Made by a program: the position numbers and the translations under genes
The notes under the pieces: generated by a model
What the model was told of the DNA's origin: nothing
What the model saw: only the letters and a program-made list of their open reading frames with translations
The model's database searches: none
Part shown: in pieces, positions 6,701 to 10,070 of the stretch
How the letters are laid out: each line of letters begins with the position of its first letter
Numbering within the stretch: the stretch's first letter is position 1
DNA from: DATEMK01 sp039914625
GTDB lineage: Bacteria > Bacteroidota > Bacteroidia > AKYH767-A > OLB10
Direction of reading: 5' to 3'
Assembly: GCA_039914625.1 (NCBI GenBank)
Contig: JBDSOU010000227.1
Coordinates: 1-10,070, forward strand
DNA: 10,070 nt

Positions 6701-7938
6701 CGCGCGATAGTCTTCCTTCTGAAAACTTCCTGCCGGGCTATAATGCAGCCACGAAATCTTTCGATGGAAACACAAGGATAATTCTTGCCGGACTGGTCCA
6801 GTCGGGTAAAAAGCAATATGTGATGAATTTGATTTATGGAGATGATCAAAGCATAGAAAATGATGACACCATTAAAGTCAAAAAAAATAATTTTCAAAAA
6901 CATGTGGAAATTGATCTCAGAAACATCAGTGACACCACTATATGGGAAAAAGAAAAAAATAAAATAAAAATAGCTGAAGATCCCCAAAACGGAAATGATT
7001 TCAATATTTTACTTATCAATTATTTTGAATACAATCTATCCGATGCTGCCGCCACTCTTAAAAAATTAGCATTTATAGAGGAACAGACCAAAAAGGACAA
7101 ATGCATTATTATTCTTACTTCAATTCATCCGATCATTTTTCTGAATTTTGAAAAAAAGGAAATTGCCGGTACTGCTCTTTCAAAAGCAATTTCTGAAATA
7201 GATTATTATAAATGGATTTCTTTATTCAGCGAATTTTTCCTCGTACATTTCCCTTTGACCAAGTTCGAATTGAACAAGAATTCAGGGATTCTTGAAACTG
7301 AAGCAGAGGCTCTGAAAAATGAAACCGCAACAGTGTATAGCATGGAAGAAATGGAGAAAAGGGAAGACATCATTATTTTTATCACTGGAGAATGTGATCA
7401 TGGAAGATTTCTTTACCGCATTGGAAAAGATTTGATTCAATATATCAGGGCTAGCGGATTAATTCCCGAAAAAGAAGAAGTCATCTTGAAGATTCAGCAA
7501 CTTGCACATTCTTATTATTTGTCCATCTGGAATTCTTTTTCACGTAACGAACAATATATGCTTTATGATTTCGCTGAAGACGGGTTCGCCAACTATAAAA
7601 ACCGCAATGCATTGTCACTTCTTTTCAATAACGGAATTATTATTAATCATGATCGCCCGCAACTGATGAACCAAAGCTTTAAAAATTTTATTCTCAGTGA
7701 AGTTAAATCGGGAAATGTTGTTTTGAATGATGAAGAGCGTGCTGAAGGCAGTAGCTGGAAAAAATTTAAGATGCCGTTTATGCTGGTAATTATAACTGTG
7801 TTGTTTTTTGTTTTTTATACACAGGAAGATTCCTTTAATCAGATTCTTGCTTTTGTCGCATCATTCACTGCAGCAATTCCTATAATTCTCAGAATATTTA
7901 CAATTCTGCCTTCATCAAAAGGAGATAAAGAAGCTTGA
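3784..7938 (+). CDS. Giant multi-pass sensor-like membrane protein with P-loop-type cytoplasmic domain
   Basis: This is a 1384-residue protein of a family I cannot name. Predicted membrane segments lie at about 11-33, 248-270, 286-308, 581-604, 634-654, 656-677, 692-712, 715-734, 758-776, 941-962, 1330-1347 and 1353-1375, with basic cytoplasmic loops consistent with N-in, C-in topology. Three large domains face outward: 34-246, 309-580 and 779-938. The second looks double-Cache-like, with WLDSEG (396-401), FTDRDYF (419-425) and IDEKGDVLFHSD (500-511). The cytoplasmic part (968-1328) has a Walker A-like GLVQSGKK (1003-1010, Lys where Ser/Thr is usual), a beta strand ILLINYFE (1075-1082, no Walker B Asp) and IIILTSIHP (1109-1117). 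At about 1240-1315 there is a winged-helix-like stretch with NEQYMLYDFAEDG and NRNALSLLFNNG. A TAA directly before the ATG fixes the start. Binding of an outside ligand coupled to an inside NTPase-like domain is inference. It may be cotranscribed with the patatin gene. Confidence 0.85.
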   Translation: MGNLKANIRNNSVVLITMVILAFLLCFYFFFYVSGRDVQIRDRNFRVLNKVAENIVLRSSDYYRRFTPYREETKKIVSGYVQNKSKITNRNFIDSITGYITFVQNAYVDTVNQVTGKPYNYPNFLWFPLRNIYEDSVTRKKYALNLGVDAEVFFSPLLKREEFSDYIIVHDTQVVYKTIRDGADINKFDSLFTKNSVFTTSSIKSTQIAGRKYVLFTVQYRFRDQKDWALIGLIPESTFNKEKYSVPETFLFFVLFCMLFVFIALPLIKSILMHPNERMKTFDILATYFSFLMGFALLVFIFLYVFNTLGPGKVELDKRQKSLSKGIIKSFMQDLQSNCKQLAAYDSMVEHFPFNSVNLTKESFLFVNEAHAYCPKGYSDSTISKPFYPYFSNVFWLDSEGVDTIRWTTDASLPPKNNFTDRDYFKNIKNDATWKLPGSGSKSFYLQPVHSWSDGQFKGVVSTRSEAVLPSYKIVVAGFSSRFPSVINPVLPLGYSFCIIDEKGDVLFHSDIEKSTNENFKDESNNNTKLVSAMYSRTETFFDEYYSGKDCRMLISPIKGLPFYLVTIRNTGYSTAFNIQVFVFTTILFFVLVLFGLIHFFMIALFSRRKTVLKSKLLNMNWVWPNPDFESIYLKTVLLNIITFCGSLAFCFFSNSFFSILCMFYNVFFTIASFFTACEIKKNKDKGMSLKLNIYLGLMFILVNWAAFHIMNCSQIVYPLIYMFFYCLAMLVIYKAGDSRGSFRKLKERLSYEKSYSLMIVTWLMLAAFLPVFLFYRLSYNHETQNLVKYSQLEIAKKINSFTDKKSSDYYPYFILHDTAGVGIENIYTEPFRTTVGDAGDSLQVIFSNDTSSCTSDEEFFVDLIQKTRIIYNTISLHEDQLINVSDRDTLNYHWIKVNDTTLVFKTTDYNNSNQGRGDALFMKTYLPVFNAPPFFQFAGFNFWLLFFIMLACFYYMIKYFISRLFLINYFSARDSLPSENFLPGYNAATKSFDGNTRIILAGLVQSGKKQYVMNLIYGDDQSIENDDTIKVKKNNFQKHVEIDLRNISDTTIWEKEKNKIKIAEDPQNGNDFNILLINYFEYNLSDAAATLKKLAFIEEQTKKDKCIIILTSIHPIIFLNFEKKEIAGTALSKAISEIDYYKWISLFSEFFLVHFPLTKFELNKNSGILETEAEALKNETATVYSMEEMEKREDIIIFITGECDHGRFLYRIGKDLIQYIRASGLIPEKEEVILKIQQLAHSYYLSIWNSFSRNEQYMLYDFAEDGFANYKNRNALSLLFNNGIIINHDRPQLMNQSFKNFILSEVKSGNVVLNDEERAEGSSWKKFKMPFMLVIITVLFFVFYTQEDSFNQILAFVASFTAAIPIILRIFTILPSSKGDKEA

Positions 7939-8019
7939 TGAGGAAGAGCATGGAAGAACCGGGATGTTGTTTTCTTTTGCTGAAATTGTTTGGAGCATTT
8001 CCAGGCAAAGCTACGGACA

Positions 8020-8045
8020 GCGCAAAATAACAATAGTATTTGTGC
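8020..8045 (+). terminator. Weak hairpin between convergent genes
   Basis: GCGCAAAATA (8020-8029) can pair with TATTTGTGC (8037-8045) around a 7-nt loop, with one G-U pair and one bulged A in plus-strand RNA. It lies in the 112-bp gap between the convergent stops at 7938 and 8051. No T run follows, so an intrinsic terminator is only a possibility. Confidence 0.2.
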
Positions 8046-8050
8046 CGGGA

Positions 8051-9460
8051 TCAATCAGCGTTTCGCGAACTGCCTTTCAAAGCAGCCGATTTATTAGCAT
8101 ACTTGACAGCCAGAATTTTATTTCCGGAAATCTGGTAAGCGCGTCCGAGGCTGTCAAGAGCAAGTGGAGAGTTGGGATGCTGCTCCACATTTAATTTAAA
8201 AACGCGGATGGCTTCATCCACTTTTTTCTTTTTCAAAAGCTGGTCGCCAAGACTGATAAACTGTTCCACGCTCATCGGAACCCGGCTTGTCATTTTCTTA
8301 ACTTCCTGATTGGAATTTTTATATTCAAGATAGGCGAATTCTTTTTGAACTGATCCTATTTTTTTAAAGAAATAGTCAAACGGAATTGTCCCTTCAACCA
8401 AATCATTTTGATAGGCATGAATGCAGCTGTTCAAATAATTATTTGCTTCAGGTACGGATAATCCGACTTTTTTATACCTCGCAAGCAAACGGTCACCCTC
8501 AATCATAAACACGGTATCTTTTTCTTTATTGATCAATTTGTCAAAAAGAATAATGCTTGCTAAAGCTATCTGCGAATAATTTTGCGATTCGTTTTTAAAC
8601 CCACGGCATTCTGTCTGCCATATTTGTCTGAAAAGAGGAATGCCCCCTGAAGACGGGTTAATTTCATCAAGCACGCATTTTACATTTCCCGGACCGGCAT
8701 GATAGGCATGCATTACTAATAAACGAAACCACAGATCGGTTTCATTGTATGAAATATTTTTTGAGTCGAGCATCTCTTTTACTTTCGGAATAAAACTAAT
8801 TCCTAAAAGCTTTGACGCAGCCCCGGCAGATTTGCGCAGATCGGTCCTTTCATCTACGTTTTTATTTACGTGCAACCCATATTTCTTTGCAACATTTTTC
8901 ATCAGCTGGAAAGGGCCATTAGCGCCAACAGAAGATTTTTGCCCGTATTTTCCCGGGCTTTCAATCAGCAGAATAGTTTGAGCATACCAGGGGTCAACAT
9001 TGTTTTGAATGAATACATCAGAGGCAATGCTGATTAACGGAATTACCTTTTTATATTCATAAAATTCTTTTTTTCCGCTGGTCACATAAATGGAAGCTTC
9101 ATTTTCCAGGCTGAAAGATTTTCTGAGGCATTCCCGGTAAGATTCTTTTTCTGTATCCCCCTGGCATTTCCATTCGTCATTAGTAACAACGGCAAGAGAC
9201 TGGCGTGTGCCTGCAACATTTATGATGCAGCTGTCAGGTGAAAGGCAAATCACATCCTGCCAGAATTTCGGCTGAGGCAGGGTATCCCATCGTTCTTCAA
9301 ACAAGCTTTTATTATCAACAAAATGAAGGTTTACCGTTTCGTTATAAAAGACTGTTGGTTTTGTAACGAGTAGGCTCCGGTAGTTGCTTTGCGCAAAAAG
9401 CTGCTTTCCTGCGGTAAGAGTTACTATAATAATAACAAATAAATTTCTACTGTAGTTCAT
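8051..9460 (-). CDS. Secreted lytic transglycosylase (SLT domain) with C-terminal TPRs
   Basis: This 469-residue exported protein has a signal peptide at about 1-24 (hydrophobic FVIIIVTL, then a LFAQ cleavage region). Residues 25-150 are of unknown fold, with four cysteines at 72, 78, 99 and 111 that could form two disulfides in the periplasm. The SLT (goose-lysozyme-like) domain spans about 155-310, with the catalytic acid Glu167 in LLIESPG, the GANGPFQLM motif (179-187) and AYHAGPGNV (252-260, where AYNAGPGNV is usual). This fold cleaves the MurNAc-GlcNAc bond of peptidoglycan, forming 1,6-anhydro ends. Two TPR-like helical hairpins follow at about 398-430 and 433-462 (DEAIRVFKLNVEQHPNSP, LDSLGRAYQISG). 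It starts 145 bp downstream of the T9SS cargo gene and has its own promoter, so it is probably a separate unit. It ends in TGA. It could be MltD-related, but no LysM domain is present. Confidence 0.88.
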   Translation of the reverse strand: MNYSRNLFVIIIVTLTAGKQLFAQSNYRSLLVTKPTVFYNETVNLHFVDNKSLFEERWDTLPQPKFWQDVICLSPDSCIINVAGTRQSLAVVTNDEWKCQGDTEKESYRECLRKSFSLENEASIYVTSGKKEFYEYKKVIPLISIASDVFIQNNVDPWYAQTILLIESPGKYGQKSSVGANGPFQLMKNVAKKYGLHVNKNVDERTDLRKSAGAASKLLGISFIPKVKEMLDSKNISYNETDLWFRLLVMHAYHAGPGNVKCVLDEINPSSGGIPLFRQIWQTECRGFKNESQNYSQIALASIILFDKLINKEKDTVFMIEGDRLLARYKKVGLSVPEANNYLNSCIHAYQNDLVEGTIPFDYFFKKIGSVQKEFAYLEYKNSNQEVKKMTSRVPMSVEQFISLGDQLLKKKKVDEAIRVFKLNVEQHPNSPLALDSLGRAYQISGNKILAVKYANKSAALKGSSRNAD

Positions 9461-9548
9461 TCCTGAATTAATTGTTTGATAGAATCTCTGGTACGCAGAA
9501 CTTTCAGCGAAGTTACTCTTTGTTTATTTTAACATAACAAATATTATA

Positions 9549-9579
9549 CAAATATAACGGGAAAAAGCGCCCAAGTCAA
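9549..9579 (-). promoter_or_regulatory. Promoter for the lytic transglycosylase gene
   Basis: On the minus strand TATATTTG (9556 to 9549) matches the Bacteroidota -7 consensus TAnnTTTG exactly. TTG (9579 to 9577, within GTTGAC) lies 20 bp upstream as the -33 element. The leader to the ATG at 9460 would be about 80 nt. Confidence 0.55.
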
Positions 9580-9605
9580 CTGCGTTCACCCACAAATTAT
9601 GAACA

Positions 9606-10070
9606 TTACCGTAAAAGAAGTAAGTGTCCCGTAAAATAATGCACAATCCCTGACAAATCTTTTGCAGCAATTTCATAAGCATATGCGCCTTCATTCAAGG
9701 GAATTTCCTTAGTTCCTCTTCCATTCCATGAAGTGTTGCTGCCAGAATTTTCAAAAACAGTTTCTCCCCATCGGTCAAATATTTTCATTTGAAGTTCACC
9801 TGAATTTTTGCCGGAAGGAACAAAAAAATCATTTATTCCATCATTATTTGGTGTAAAAGCTGAGAGAATAAATAGTGAAAAATCAGTATCCGTATCGCAG
9901 GCTTCTTTTTCTTTTATAAAAATAATTTTTGAAGCAGCATCTGTGCATCCTTTATCTGTTGTAACATACAGGCTGGTTTGATATGATCCTGCATCAGTAA
10001 AAACGTATCGTGGATGTTGCAGGTCAGAAATCGAATGATTATCAATATTCCACAGCCATGAAATTAAGGA
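9606..10070 (-). CDS. T9SS cargo protein, C-terminal part: PKD-like + CHU_C/gliding C-terminal domain (partial)
   Basis: The minus-strand frame is open from the right window edge to TAA at 9606-9608, giving the last 154 residues of a larger protein. The first part is PKD-like: WLWNIDN, then HPRYVFTDAGSYQTSLYVTT and a DKGCTD end. A gliding-motility-associated C-terminal domain (CHU_C, TIGR04131-type) follows, with AFTPNNDGINDFF, MKIFDRWGETVFE, a WNGRG core, the EGAYAYEI strand and the terminal HYFTGHLLLLR. In Bacteroidota this domain targets proteins through the outer membrane by the type IX secretion system, for release or surface attachment, and it is common on very large adhesin-like proteins with many PKD repeats. 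The true start, the signal peptide and any enzyme domain lie outside the window. A Met at 9788 is internal, not the start. Confidence 0.93.
   Translation of the reverse strand, partial: SLISWLWNIDNHSISDLQHPRYVFTDAGSYQTSLYVTTDKGCTDAASKIIFIKEKEACDTDTDFSLFILSAFTPNNDGINDFFVPSGKNSGELQMKIFDRWGETVFENSGSNTSWNGRGTKEIPLNEGAYAYEIAAKDLSGIVHYFTGHLLLLR

Noticed and set aside
7964..8194. Plus-strand 76-residue ORF between the convergent genes
   Set aside because: Most of it is antisense to the TPR end of the transglycosylase, and it shows no domain or start signal.

Overview
The window looks like a chromosomal piece of a low-GC member of the Bacteroidota (Bacteroidetes). The evidence is the truncated gene at the right edge, which ends in a PKD-like domain plus a gliding-motility/CHU_C-type C-terminal domain (a type IX secretion cargo signal), promoters with the phylum's TTG / TAnnTTyG pattern, the lack of clear Shine-Dalgarno sequences, and long AT-rich intergenic DNA carrying palindromes and short tandem repeats. 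TGA is a normal stop here: two clear genes end with it.

Layout. Positions 1-1270 hold no strong gene. This stretch contains a pair of CCTGnCAGG palindromes (17-45), a perfect 24-bp inverted repeat bounding a 138-bp segment (106-243), a large imperfect palindrome (332-417), a degenerate 21-bp tandem array of about 12 units (617-868) lying inside a minus-strand frame broken by two TGA codons, and a plausible 65-residue minus-strand gene (936-1133). Plus-strand genes follow: cinA (1271-2512), a patatin-like phospholipase with its own good promoter (2674-3690), and a 1384-residue membrane protein (3784-7938). Two minus-strand genes converge on them: a secreted lytic transglycosylase with C-terminal TPRs (8051-9460) and the 3' end of the T9SS-exported PKD/CHU_C protein (9606-10070, running off the window).

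How the genes relate. cinA is a housekeeping NMN deamidase family gene. The transglycosylase and the T9SS cargo act in or beyond the periplasm and have no obvious link to the rest. The most unusual item is the 1384-residue protein. It has about 12 predicted membrane segments, three large extracytoplasmic domains (at least the second Cache-like), a cytoplasmic P-loop-type domain with degenerate Walker motifs, a winged-helix-like segment and two C-terminal membrane helices. It lies 93 bp downstream of the patatin gene on the same strand, so the two may form a sensor/NTPase plus lipase pair. That pairing is inference from adjacency only.
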